This document shows positions 50,936-59,686 of a stretch of 64,000 nt of DNA, in pieces. The stretch spans positions 682,001 to 746,000 of the forward strand of contig JACJYA010000001.1 in assembly GCA_020636315.1 (NCBI GenBank), read 5' to 3'. The translations under genes were made by a program, and so were the position numbers. Position 1 is the first letter of the stretch, and every line of letters begins with the position of its first letter. The notes beneath the pieces were generated by a model. That model did not search any database. It was not told the origin of the DNA and saw only the letters and a program-made list of their open reading frames with translations. The stretch is from Lewinellaceae bacterium. Lineage in GTDB: Bacteria > Bacteroidota > Bacteroidia > Chitinophagales > Saprospiraceae.

Positions 50936-50949
50936 TTTGTACATGCAAG
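50936..50949 (-). promoter_or_regulatory. Operator-like palindrome upstream of marR
   Basis: TTTGTA-CA-TGCAAG on the plus strand reads CTTGCA-TG-TACAAA on the minus strand, 12 of 14 bases equal to the site at 50455-50468. It lies 26-39 bases upstream of the marR ATG, in the promoter region. Confidence 0.6.
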
Positions 50950-51127
50950 TAAATTGAGCTTTTTTCCCGACTGCAGAAAAGGAGAGAGGGGCCGGCAGAG
51001 GCGGAAAAATCTCCAAAAAGAACACCCATTTCTTCGTTCGTAGAAAAAATCAGTAAAACCCTCTATATTAATTGTCAAAGAACTTGTTTCTCAAAACATT
51101 TGCCCACGTTAACCAAAACCTCATTTC

Positions 51128-51931
51128 ATGAACGCACACGAAATCGATTACCAGATCTACGGCGAAGAGATGCAATTTGTCGAAATCGAGTTGGACCCTT
51201 ACGAGACTGTCATTGCCGAAGCGGGAGGATTTATGATGATGGATGACGGCATCGAGCTGGCCACCATTTTCGGCGACGGCAGCCATAAGGAAGAGAACGC
51301 CGGCATCTGGGATAAGGTCTTTTCCGCCGGCAAGCGCCTGCTCACCGGGGAAAGCCTGTTTATGACCGCCTTCACCCATGCCGGAACCGGCAAAAAGAGG
51401 GTTTCCTTTGCCTCTCCCTATCCCGGGCGCATCATCCCCCTCGACCTGACGGAGCTGGAAGGCAAGATCATCTGCCAGAAAGACGCCTTCCTTTGCGCCG
51501 CTAAGGGCGTTTCGGTTGGCATTGAGTTCTCCCGGCGCCTGGGCCGCGGCTTCTTTGGCGGGGAAGGGTTTATCATGCAGAAACTGGAAGGGGACGGACT
51601 GGTGTTCCTGCACGCCGGAGGCACCATTGTAGAGAAAGAACTCGCTATCGGCGAAACCCTGAGGGTAGATACCGGCTGCCTCGTCGGTTTCACCCGCGAT
51701 GTGGATTACGACATCGAAATGATCAAAGGCGTGCGCAATATGCTCTTTGGAGGCGAAGGCCTCTTCTACGCCCGCCTGCAGGGCCCCGGAAAAGTTTGGA
51801 TCCAGTCGCTGCCCTTCAGCCGCCTGGCCGACCGGGTGGTTTCTGCATCCCGCCATTACGGGGGTAAGAAAAAGGGCGAAGGAAGTGTGCTGGGCGGTTT
51901 AGGTGATTTACTGGATGGAGATAATTGGTAA
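51128..51931 (+). CDS. AIM24/TIGR00266 family protein
   Basis: The 267-residue product matches the AIM24-like double-stranded beta-helix family: Y-Q-I-Y-G-E-E-M-Q-F-V-E-I-E-L-D-P, A-E-A-G-G-F-M-M-M-D-D-G-I, F-M-T-A-F-T-H and a late 'VRNMLFGGEGLFYARLQGPGKVWIQSLP'. The family is widespread, with no firm biochemical role; some members are linked to membrane stress or stringent lipid homeostasis. There is no signal peptide. It is followed by a patatin gene in the same direction after 70 bases, so the two may be transcribed together. Confidence 0.9.
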   Translation: MNAHEIDYQIYGEEMQFVEIELDPYETVIAEAGGFMMMDDGIELATIFGDGSHKEENAGIWDKVFSAGKRLLTGESLFMTAFTHAGTGKKRVSFASPYPGRIIPLDLTELEGKIICQKDAFLCAAKGVSVGIEFSRRLGRGFFGGEGFIMQKLEGDGLVFLHAGGTIVEKELAIGETLRVDTGCLVGFTRDVDYDIEMIKGVRNMLFGGEGLFYARLQGPGKVWIQSLPFSRLADRVVSASRHYGGKKKGEGSVLGGLGDLLDGDNW

Positions 51932-52001
51932 AAGATAAAATCTGTTCCAACGTCGCACAATTCACCCATCTCTCTTTCAGTTTGTTTTACAGGAAAGAAG
52001 A

Positions 52002-52817
52002 ATGATGAAACAAAAGCCAACCATAGGAATGGTCCTCTCCGGCGGCGGTGTGCGCGGAGTTGCTCACGCCGGTGTATTCAAAGCGTTGGAAGAAAGCGGT
52101 ATCCGGATCGATCAGCTCTCCGGGAGCAGCGCCGGGGCGATGGCCGGGGCTTTATACGCTGCCGGATACTCTCCTGAAGATATCCTTGAATTTTTCAAAA
52201 CGAATGCCCACAATATTTTTCAGTGGCGGCATTTCGCCCGCAGCAAACCCGGCATTCTGGATTCAGATCAATATGCCGAACTGTTCGAGCCCTGGCTGAA
52301 GGGGCATACCTTCAAAACCCTTTCCAGAAAACTGTATATTTGCGTCACCGATGTACTGAAGGGCAAGGTTCGTTTCTTTTCCTCCGGCGAACTGGTCCGG
52401 CCCATTCTGGCATCAGCCGCTATGCCCGGGGTGTTCACCCCGGTGGAAATCGGAGAGAACTGGTACATTGACGGCGGCACGATGAACAATTTCCCGGTAG
52501 AACCGCTGATGGGCAAGTGCGATATTCTGCTCGGAAGTTACGTGTCCATGAAAAAGGAAGTGGAAAAAAGTGAGCTGTCCAGCACACTGCAACTGCTCAA
52601 CCGGGCGAGCGACCTCAGTTACCTGGAAATATCTCTGCACAAGTTCAAAACCTGTGATCTCGTTTTCGCCCCTACGGAACTCTGGCAGTACGGCATCTTT
52701 GACGTCAAAAAGATCGAGGAGATCTATCAGGCCGGTTACGATCATGCCTGCAGCCGGATGGGGAGCCTTAAGGAGATTTTGAGTTCGCGGGCGCCTGGCG
52801 CCAGAAGGGCGAGCTAA
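52002..52817 (+). CDS. Patatin-like phospholipase (RssA type)
   Basis: The 271-residue protein has the patatin signature: oxyanion loop G-G-G-V-R-G at residues 14-19, nucleophile Ser43 in G-S-S-A-G, and catalytic Asp in Y-I-D-G-G (~161-165). RssA-like members are soluble acyl hydrolases that act on phospholipids or lysophospholipids. A second ATG directly follows the first. The preceding TIGR00266 gene lies on the same strand. Nothing unusual in the motifs is noted. Confidence 0.93.
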   Translation: MMKQKPTIGMVLSGGGVRGVAHAGVFKALEESGIRIDQLSGSSAGAMAGALYAAGYSPEDILEFFKTNAHNIFQWRHFARSKPGILDSDQYAELFEPWLKGHTFKTLSRKLYICVTDVLKGKVRFFSSGELVRPILASAAMPGVFTPVEIGENWYIDGGTMNNFPVEPLMGKCDILLGSYVSMKKEVEKSELSSTLQLLNRASDLSYLEISLHKFKTCDLVFAPTELWQYGIFDVKKIEEIYQAGYDHACSRMGSLKEILSSRAPGARRAS

Positions 52818-53083
52818 GAGCTTGTTCAAATTTCAATCAATGTTCCTCAATCAGAGCAAAGCTTTCCCCACCAGGACAACAATGCATGGCGGGTAACCTT
52901 AGGGTTATTTGCCAAATACAGCACATTGGGTGCTGCCTTTTTCCTCCCGCAACAATTTTGAAAACTTTTGCAACATGATTATAAATTTTTCATCCCGTGT
53001 CTTTGCACCTTTGTGTTAACCGTTCTGAGCCTCACGCGAAGAAAAGAGAAAACATCATTATCATCACCTAAAAACGCTATGTT

Positions 53084-54049
53084 ATGAGAAAAGCACTAAA
53101 GATCCTGGGCATCATCCTCGGTGCAATCGTAGTGATCGTATTGCTTGGCGCCGCCACGATTAACTTCAGCGGCATCCCTTCCTATGACACCAACCCTCCC
53201 GACCTGAAAGTTGAGCCCGACAGCGCTTTGATCGCCGAAGGTAAACGGCTGGCTACGCTGGTCTGCAACCACTGCCACATGGGCACATCAGGCAAGCTGG
53301 ACGGCAAGCACATGAATGACATTCCCCCCGAGTTCGGCAAGGTTTGGTCGGCCAACATCACCCAGGCCGCCAATTCCAAACTGGCGCCCTATTCCGACGG
53401 CGAACTGGCCTTCTTTCTGCGCACCGGGATTAAGCGCGACGGCAAATACGCTCCGCCCTGGATGCCCAAATTCCCGCACATGTCAGACGAAGACCTGCAC
53501 AGCATCATCGCCTATCTGCGCTCTGATGCCCGCGAGCTGCAGCCGTCCGACAAGATACAGCCTGCTCCGGAACCATCCTTCCTGGTAAAGTTACTCTGCC
53601 GGGTGGCATTCAGGCCGCTGCCTTACCCTGAAGCCTCTGTTGAAGCGCCGCCCATAACCGACAAGGTGGCCTATGGCCGCTACCTGCTCACGAGCAAGGT
53701 GGAGTGTTACTCCTGCCATTCCGCGGATTTCAAGACCGTAAACATCATGGAGCCGGAAAAGTCGGAAGGCTATCTTGGGGGTGGAAACACACTGATCAGC
53801 CCGGAAGACGGAAAAACCGAGATCTATTCGGCCAATATCACTATGGATAAGGAAACCGGGATCGGCAACTGGACAGAGGAAGACTTCATTAAAGCTGTCC
53901 GTTTCGGCCAGCGCCCCGATGGGAAGCCGCTTCGCCAGCCCATGTCGCCTTTCTCAGCGCTAAGCGACCAGGAAGTTTCCTCGATCTGGACCTACCTGCA
54001 AACCGTTCCCCCGATCAAAAATGAGGTGCAACGAAACTGGGAGTATTAG
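53084..54049 (+). CDS. Membrane-anchored dihaem cytochrome c
   Basis: The 321-residue product has an N-terminal membrane anchor (ILGIILGAIVVIVLLGAATI) and two c-type haem sites: C-N-H-C-H at residues 61-65 and C-Y-S-C-H at 208-212, each followed by a Met-containing distal loop (WMPKFPHMSDEDL; MSPFSALSDQEV). The two halves are alike and fit two class I cytochrome c domains joined by a linker. It should carry electrons in the periplasm, for example to a dehydrogenase or oxidase. No partner gene is adjacent. Stop codon followed by inverted repeat words. Confidence 0.9.
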   Translation: MRKALKILGIILGAIVVIVLLGAATINFSGIPSYDTNPPDLKVEPDSALIAEGKRLATLVCNHCHMGTSGKLDGKHMNDIPPEFGKVWSANITQAANSKLAPYSDGELAFFLRTGIKRDGKYAPPWMPKFPHMSDEDLHSIIAYLRSDARELQPSDKIQPAPEPSFLVKLLCRVAFRPLPYPEASVEAPPITDKVAYGRYLLTSKVECYSCHSADFKTVNIMEPEKSEGYLGGGNTLISPEDGKTEIYSANITMDKETGIGNWTEEDFIKAVRFGQRPDGKPLRQPMSPFSALSDQEVSSIWTYLQTVPPIKNEVQRNWEY

Positions 54050-54059
54050 GGCTAAGTTT

Positions 54060-54165
54060 GAGGTTGAGGCTGAGGTATAGATTAAGGCAAAGGCTGAGGC
54101 CGGTACAATAGAGGTAACATCTCAACCTCAACCTCAACCTCAACTTCTGCCTCAACCTTAACCTC
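54060..54165. repeat. GAGGTTGAGG / CCTCAACCTC inverted words between convergent genes
   Basis: GAGGTTGAGG (54060-54069) and further GAGGCTGAGG-type words are mirrored by three tandem CCTCAA units at 54126-54144 and more to 54165. The arms can fold into an imperfect hairpin that could end transcription from both sides (cytochrome c and groEL). Confidence 0.75.
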
Positions 54166-54186
54166 CAGCTCATTTCGGGCGCCTGC

Positions 54187-55821
54187 TTACATCATGTCAT
54201 CGTACATGCCGGCGCCGGCCGGTGCCCCTTCTTTTTTCTTTTCCGGCGCGTCGTTGATGGCGCAGGCGGTCATCAGCACCATACCGGCAATGGAAGCGGC
54301 ATTCTCGATGGCCACCCGGGCCACTTTGGCCGGGTCGATCACGCCGGCCTTCTTCAGGTCTTCGTATTCCCCGGTACGGGCATTGTAGCCGAAAGCGCCT
54401 TTTTCATCGAGAACTTTCTGCAATACCACACTGCCTTCAACTCCGGCATTTTCCGCAATGGTGCGCAGCGGAGATTCGAGGGCTTTACTGACAATGCCGG
54501 CGCCGATGAATTCGTCTTCATTGTCAAATTTCACTTTGCGCAGCGCGTTGATGGCACGCACGTATGCCACGCCACCACCGGCAACGATGCCTTCCTCAAC
54601 GGCTGCGCGGGTAGCGTGCAGGGCATCATCCACACGGTCTTTTTTCTCTTTCATCTCAACTTCGGTAGCAGCGCCTACGTGCAGTACAGCTACCCCTCCG
54701 GCCAGTTTAGCCAGGCGTTCCTGCAGCTTCTCCCGATCGTAGTCAGAGGTGGTGTTCTCGATCTGAGCTTTGATCTGGTTGATGCGGGCCTGCACCATGG
54801 CCTCTTCCCCATTGCCACCGACGATCGTTGTATTGTCCTTATCTACCTTGATCTTTTCGCAACGGCCGAGGTGCTCGATACCGGCATTTTCCAGCTTGTA
54901 TCCCCTTTCTTCACTGATAACAGTAGCGCCGGTCAGCACGGCGATATCCTCCAGCATGGCTTTGCGGCGGTCGCCAAAACCGGGTGCTTTGACAGCCACT
55001 ACCTGGAGCGTGCCCCGCAGGCGGTTGACGACCAGAGTGCCGAGAGCTGTCCCTTCAATATCCTCAGCGATGATAAGCAGTGGCTTGCTTTCCTGAGCGG
55101 CGGCTTCGAGCACCGGTATGATGTCTTTCACGTTGGCGATCTTCTTATCGTGTATCAGGATGAAGGGGTTGTCGTATTCGGCAACCATCTGCTCCGTATT
55201 GGTGGCGAAGTAGGGCGAGAGGTAGCCGCGGTCGAACTGCATACCGCTCACCTCTTCCACATAGGTTTCCGTACCCTTTGCCTCCTCAACGGTGATCACG
55301 CCGTCGGTGCTCACTCGTTTCATGGCGTCGGAGATGAGGTTGCCGATCTCCTCGTCGTTGTTAGCAGACACGGTGCCGACCTGGCGGATCTTGTCGAAGT
55401 TGCCACTCACGGCCTCTGCCTGTTCTTTGATGTTATCGACAACGATCTTCACGGCCTTGTCGATCCCCCGCTTGAGGTCGATCGGATTGGCGCCGGAGGC
55501 CACGTTTTTCAGGCCGGCAGTGATCATGGCCTGGGCCAGTACCGTGGCGGTGGTCGTTCCGTCACCGGCCACATCCGCCGTTTTGCTGGCCACCTCCTTC
55601 GCCATCTGGGCGCCCATATTTTCCAGCGGGTCGGGCAATTCAATCTCTTTTGCCACTGTCACGCCGTCCTTGGTCACCTTTGGAGCCCCGAAGCTCTTCT
55701 GAATGACTACATTGCGGCCTTTCGGGCCAAGAGTGACCTTGACGGCGTTTGCCAGTTTATCGATGCCTTTTTTCATCTGCTCGCGGGCGTTGTTGCCCAG
55801 AGTAATTTCTTTAGCTGCCAT
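54187..55821 (-). CDS. groEL: Chaperonin GroEL
   Basis: The 544-residue protein has the GroEL signature: VTLGPKGRNVVI, K-D-G-V-T-V-A-K-E-I-E-L, the ATP-binding D-V-A-G-D-G-T-T-T-A-T-V-L (Asp in the catalytic site), the apical domain with GYLSPYFATN and a C-terminal K-A-G-V-I-D-P-A-K-V. The C-terminus ends YDDMM rather than in a GGM repeat, as in many Bacteroidota. With groES 47 bases upstream it forms the canonical operon. No CIRCE or other heat-shock operator is seen. Confidence 0.98.
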   Translation of the reverse strand: MAAKEITLGNNAREQMKKGIDKLANAVKVTLGPKGRNVVIQKSFGAPKVTKDGVTVAKEIELPDPLENMGAQMAKEVASKTADVAGDGTTTATVLAQAMITAGLKNVASGANPIDLKRGIDKAVKIVVDNIKEQAEAVSGNFDKIRQVGTVSANNDEEIGNLISDAMKRVSTDGVITVEEAKGTETYVEEVSGMQFDRGYLSPYFATNTEQMVAEYDNPFILIHDKKIANVKDIIPVLEAAAQESKPLLIIAEDIEGTALGTLVVNRLRGTLQVVAVKAPGFGDRRKAMLEDIAVLTGATVISEERGYKLENAGIEHLGRCEKIKVDKDNTTIVGGNGEEAMVQARINQIKAQIENTTSDYDREKLQERLAKLAGGVAVLHVGAATEVEMKEKKDRVDDALHATRAAVEEGIVAGGGVAYVRAINALRKVKFDNEDEFIGAGIVSKALESPLRTIAENAGVEGSVVLQKVLDEKGAFGYNARTGEYEDLKKAGVIDPAKVARVAIENAASIAGMVLMTACAINDAPEKKKEGAPAGAGMYDDMM

Positions 55822-55868
55822 AAGAATATTTCTTTTTCAGGTTAGAAAATGAAAGCACGTTCCTTCCG

Positions 55869-56156
55869 TTAGTTTTCACTTACGACCACCAGAATGTCAT
55901 CCTCTCGCATGATGAGATACTCGTCACCGTTGTAGTTCAGTTCCTGGCCGGCGTATTTGCCGTAGAGCACGCGGTCGCCGACGGCGACATTCACCTTGAC
56001 GCCCTCCTTGCCCGGGCCCACGGCGACAACCTCACCTTGCTGCGGCTTTTCCTTGGCGGTGTCCGGAATGATGATGCCGCCTTTGGTCTTCTCCTCGGCC
56101 GGGAGGGGCTTAACGACCACCCGGTCGTTGATCGGTTTGAAATTCACCTTACTCAT
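55869..56156 (-). CDS. groES: Co-chaperonin GroES
   Basis: Using ATG 56156 (MSKVNFKPINDRVVVKP) the product has 95 residues; the frame's first codon is a TTG six bases earlier. Mobile loop (EEKTKGGIIIPD) and the conserved VVAVGPGKEGVKVNVAVGDRVLYGKYAGQE are present. It caps the GroEL ring. It lies directly upstream of groEL. Confidence 0.97.
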   Translation of the reverse strand: MSKVNFKPINDRVVVKPLPAEEKTKGGIIIPDTAKEKPQQGEVVAVGPGKEGVKVNVAVGDRVLYGKYAGQELNYNGDEYLIMREDDILVVVSEN

Positions 56157-56215
56157 GTCCAATCTTTGATTTGAAAGGTTGAAAAAAGTATAAAATGATT
56201 GAAAAGGGTGTGGTT

Positions 56216-56253
56216 CCCTTCGGCAGCCGGCTGCAATTCCGGCTACCGAAGGG
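56216..56253 (-). terminator. Hairpin downstream of hsp20
   Basis: CCCTTCGG-C-AGCCGG (56216-56230) pairs with CCGGCT-A-CCGAAGGG (56239-56253) with one mismatch. It follows hsp20 and precedes groES on the minus strand; no clear T-run, so it may be a weak terminator or processing site. Confidence 0.5.
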
Positions 56254-56269
56254 GGGTTGAAAGGAATCC

Positions 56270-56716
56270 TTATTTAATCTCAATTCTCCGGGGAGCCGGC
56301 AATTTGGCCTCTTCCCGTTTCGGGATCAGGATCCGAAGGATGCCATTCTCATAACTGGCTTTGATCTTCGAATCATCAACTACGCTCTTCGGAAGGTGGA
56401 AAGTACGCACAAAGGACTGGTAGCTGAATTCCCGTCGCGTGAAACGCTCGCCTTCCTTCACTTCTTTTTCCACTTCCTTTCTGGAAGTGATCTTCAGCAC
56501 TTCGTTCTCCAGTTCGATCTGAAAATCCTTCTTGCTCATACCAGGCGCTGCCATTTCGACAGTAAAACTGTCATGTGATTCGATGACGTTAACTGCCGGA
56601 ATGGTCGTGTCGGTAGTAGAATTGTTCTGGACCCCCCAATCGAAGAAATCTTTGGTGAATAAATCGTCAAAGAATTGGGGCAAAGCCGGAAAAACATTGC
56701 TTTTCATCAGTTTCAT
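56270..56716 (-). CDS. Small heat-shock protein Hsp20
   Basis: From ATG 56716 (MKLMKSNVFPALPQFF) the product has 148 residues: a short N-terminal arm, an alpha-crystallin domain (~38-135) with V-N-V-I-E, F-T-V-E-M-A-A-P-G and the R-x-F-x-x-x-F-x-L block (RTFHLPKSVV), and a C-terminal I-x-I tail (RRIEIK). A perfect AAGGAGGT (56721-56728) stands at ideal distance upstream, rare in this phylum, and fixes the start. It lies upstream of groES on the same strand. ATP-independent holdase. Confidence 0.95.
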   Translation of the reverse strand: MKLMKSNVFPALPQFFDDLFTKDFFDWGVQNNSTTDTTIPAVNVIESHDSFTVEMAAPGMSKKDFQIELENEVLKITSRKEVEKEVKEGERFTRREFSYQSFVRTFHLPKSVVDDSKIKASYENGILRILIPKREEAKLPAPRRIEIK

Positions 56717-57305
56717 AATTACCTCCTTTTTAATGGTTAGACAATCAAATTGACATAAATCGTAAAACAATTAAAAAGCGGCCAGGTAAAACCGATATTC
56801 CGCATCTCAGAAATAAACAGATCAAATCAGGTGCCAATCCGGATCCGGCAGCCTTTCAAACTGCCAAATTGACGCCCAAAACTTCCATTCACTCCTTCCT
56901 GCCGAAGTGCTGCCTCCGGTCAACCCTTATGGCTTTTGTCTCCGGGCTAAACAGATAGAAAGGCCTTGCCGGTATGCTTATGGCCCAGGCTTAAAATAAA
57001 TGAAATAATCATTATGTGTAAGTCTTTGAAAAACAAAATCAGCCCTGGTGAAAATTTTACCCACGGCCTGTTTGAGACAATAAAGTGGAATCAGGCGGGA
57101 TAACTGAATAATGGTTATTGTATATCCTCCCCACAATCTTGGCCGAATTCTTCCTTTTCAAAACCTTAAGTCAACCCCCATCATTTTTTATTCAGTTTAA
57201 CTCGTTAGGGGAGCTTTATTATCTTAATTACTTATCCGTCCCTTTATAGCCCGGGTTATCCCGGATCATTATTTTAATAATCAAAAAACTGAAAACTTTT
57301 TTACT
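56717..57305. other. Intergenic region upstream of hsp20 and the lipoprotein gene
   Basis: About 590 bases between divergent genes; no RNA or gene recognised. The first 50 bases hold the Shine-Dalgarno and probable promoter of hsp20. The remainder is AT-rich in its second half (57000-57300). Confidence 0.5.
56721..56728 (-). promoter_or_regulatory. Strong Shine-Dalgarno of hsp20
   Basis: AAGGAGGT lies 5 bases before the ATG on the minus strand, a full match to the anti-SD. Most other genes here lack any SD. Confidence 0.8.
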
Positions 57306-57881
57306 ATGAAGAATTTAAAATTTTTCCTGCTGCTTCTCGCCCTTACAGGAATGGTTGTGACCTGGCAGAGCTGTGGTAAAGACGATGAGCCTACCCCGGA
57401 AGCGACCTGTACCGACGGCATCATGAACGGAGAGGAAACGGGAGTGGACTGCGGTGGCCCGGACTGCCAGCCCTGCGAAGTTGGCGTTCAGGGAAAATGG
57501 CAGTCTTCCGGCGACAATGTTGCGCCACTACTGGTCGCCCTCTTTGCCACTGACAGCATCTACGCCGAATTCAATACGGACAACACTTATTTGGTGGAAC
57601 AATACGACACTTCCGGCACCAAACTGACCCTGGAAGGCACCTACACTCAAAAGGAAAGCGGCGTTGGCAATATCTGGGAGATCACGGTCAACCAATCTTC
57701 CCCGGCTGCGCTCACTTCCGAGGGGATCTTCGAGGTGACGGACAACACCATGAAATACGAAATTGTCCAGACATCACCTGATATCAGCGCCGTACCACCG
57801 ACCGCCGCCGCCGGCTTTGGCAGCACCAACGGTGGCGCCCTCGGGGAATCGAACGTGCAGGTCTATGAACGGGTAGAGTAA
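57306..57881 (+). CDS. Lipoprotein with Cys-rich C-DG-x-NG-x-E-x-G-x-DCGG motif and lipocalin-like domain
   Basis: The 191-residue product has a lipoprotein-like signal (LLLLALTGMVVTWQSC) and a short motif C-T-D-G-I-M-N-G-E-E-T-G-V-D-C-G-G-P-D-C-Q-P-C (~35-58), common in Bacteroidota secreted proteins and probably a small disulphide-bonded or Ca2+ loop. A ~125-residue domain follows, with strand patterns (VQGKWQSSGDNVA; YAEFNTDNTYLVEQYDTSGTKLTLEGTYTQ) similar to lipocalin-like DUF domains. Function not known. It is followed by a porin-like gene after 165 bases. Confidence 0.75.
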   Translation: MKNLKFFLLLLALTGMVVTWQSCGKDDEPTPEATCTDGIMNGEETGVDCGGPDCQPCEVGVQGKWQSSGDNVAPLLVALFATDSIYAEFNTDNTYLVEQYDTSGTKLTLEGTYTQKESGVGNIWEITVNQSSPAALTSEGIFEVTDNTMKYEIVQTSPDISAVPPTAAAGFGSTNGGALGESNVQVYERVE

Positions 57882-58045
57882 GGCCCGTCACCAGACAGGT
57901 GAACCCGCCCCCCAGTGGTTATCGGCCTCGGTTATTGCCGGGCCCCAACGACTGGGGGGACTTCCTTCCCTTTTCAATATAAAAGGCAGGCAGGTGCACC
58001 GTCGAAGCCCCAGCTACAAACAAGCAAACAACAACCCTACCCGAT

Positions 58046-59611
58046 ATGAAAAACCGACACTTATGGCTCTGGCTCTTCATGCTGTCCACCGCTCCGGCCA
58101 TTGCGCAGATCCCACCTTATTTCCAGCGTTTAGAAAAGAAGATCCCGGAAAAAGCCGAAAAGGAATTTCAATACATAGCGTATTTCTATAACCACTACGT
58201 TAACAGCAACATCTACCCCACCAACGACTTCCTGAAGGGGCAGGTGATCGGCCGTTTGTACGGGCAGAATACGACAACCACCACCGATACGCTGACGGCT
58301 TCCTATTTTGAACAGCGCATCCTGCCGTTTTTCATCTACCAGCCCAAGCTGTTCGACGGGCGCGCCATCCTGCGCGCCTCCTTCGAGATCGACTTCACCT
58401 GGGGCGATGTGGCCTACGGTACGGGCGGCAACTTCGGCGGTGCTGTTTCGGCAGACCAGGTCAACATCCAGACGCAAAACGTCGAGCTGGAACTGATCCC
58501 CGCCAGCGGCTGGGCCATCAACCTCGGCCTGCAGCGGATGTATGACACGCCCCACAACCCGTACCGCACGTTCTTCGACCAGATGCTCAACTCCGCCTAC
58601 CGCCTGAATTACTGGGGCACCGACGGCGTCGGCATCACCCTCCGCCATGACGCCGACTACCATAAGTGGAAGGCCGGTTTCTATCAGCTCTATGAAAACA
58701 GCATCCAAAAAGACGATGACGTCCACCTATTGGAGCTGAACTACCGGCGGGCCCTGGGGTTGAAGTGGCATTTGGGAGGTTCGGTTTACTATGTCCGCGA
58801 CCGGTCCAACGGGCAGGGTGGGCCTTCTATTCTGGGACAGGGGCTCAACAGTACCCTGAACGATTACAACGGCACCTTCCGCTTCCGGTTCGGCAATTCC
58901 GAATACAAAGCCGATGTGGCCTGGCTGGGCGCCTATTTCGGTTATAATGAGATCAAGATGATGAGCCCCTGGTTCCTTACCGGCTACCTGAACTACAACC
59001 TGGGCGGCACTCAGCTCAAAACCAACGGCATTTGGGCCGACGGGCCAAGCATCAGCGGCCTGGGCGCCAACCTGCGGGCCGGCTATCGCTACGGGAAAAC
59101 CCCGAACGACGCCGTATGGGTGGACCTGATCTACACTACAGGAGACAACAACGGTATCGCAGACGATAAATACAGTGGGGTGATGACGGGCAACACCTGG
59201 GGCACACCGGCCGCGTTGCACGTCAGCCATGGCGCTTATCTGCTATTCCCCCATGCCAATGTAGTCAACCGCTACGTTGCCGCCGTAACCGATATCTCCA
59301 ATTTGGGCTTCGGCCTGGCCGGCGGCACGGCCAACTGGGGGATGGACTTTATCCCCTACAAGTTTTCCGGAAAGCTGGGCCTGGCGGCAGCGTTGAGCAA
59401 TGCCGAACCCAACCAGGGCGGCCGGGCCATAGGCCTGGAGGCCAACCTCAGGCTCGGCTACCAGATCGGCGCTTTTATGGAAGCGGAACTGCACGCCGCC
59501 CATCTGTGGCTGGGCGATTTTTATGACAGCCCCCTGGTGAACGGCGGAACGGCCGGGCGGCCGGTAAACCCCTACACGGCCCTTCTGGTGTTTAAGTGGT
59601 TGATGTTTTGA
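58046..59611 (+). CDS. Outer-membrane porin-like beta-barrel protein
   Basis: The 521-residue product has a signal peptide (WLWLFMLSTAPAIAQ) and a mature chain of repeated amphipathic strands with many Tyr, Trp and Gly (FIYQPKLFDGRAILRASFEIDFTWGD; WAINLGLQRMYD; HKWKAGFYQLYEN). The final strand ends in L-M-F, an aromatic C-terminus typical of BAM substrates. The pattern recalls OprP/alginate-export (AlgE)-like 16-18 strand porins. Substrate unknown. It is not coupled to the lipoprotein before it with certainty. Confidence 0.75.
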   Translation: MKNRHLWLWLFMLSTAPAIAQIPPYFQRLEKKIPEKAEKEFQYIAYFYNHYVNSNIYPTNDFLKGQVIGRLYGQNTTTTTDTLTASYFEQRILPFFIYQPKLFDGRAILRASFEIDFTWGDVAYGTGGNFGGAVSADQVNIQTQNVELELIPASGWAINLGLQRMYDTPHNPYRTFFDQMLNSAYRLNYWGTDGVGITLRHDADYHKWKAGFYQLYENSIQKDDDVHLLELNYRRALGLKWHLGGSVYYVRDRSNGQGGPSILGQGLNSTLNDYNGTFRFRFGNSEYKADVAWLGAYFGYNEIKMMSPWFLTGYLNYNLGGTQLKTNGIWADGPSISGLGANLRAGYRYGKTPNDAVWVDLIYTTGDNNGIADDKYSGVMTGNTWGTPAALHVSHGAYLLFPHANVVNRYVAAVTDISNLGFGLAGGTANWGMDFIPYKFSGKLGLAAALSNAEPNQGGRAIGLEANLRLGYQIGAFMEAELHAAHLWLGDFYDSPLVNGGTAGRPVNPYTALLVFKWLMF

Positions 59612-59686
59612 TTTTCCGGTGCACCTGACAGGAGTTACTGTGGATACTTGCCAGGTTTACCGCTCCAAAATTATTAAAAGCAAACC

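Noticed and set aside
54616..55845. 409-codon frame antisense to groEL
   Set aside because: groEL is certain over this range; shadow frame.
54187..56716. CIRCE (HrcA operator) before groES or hsp20
   Set aside because: No TTAGCACTC-N9-GAGTGCTAA sequence was seen in the upstream regions.
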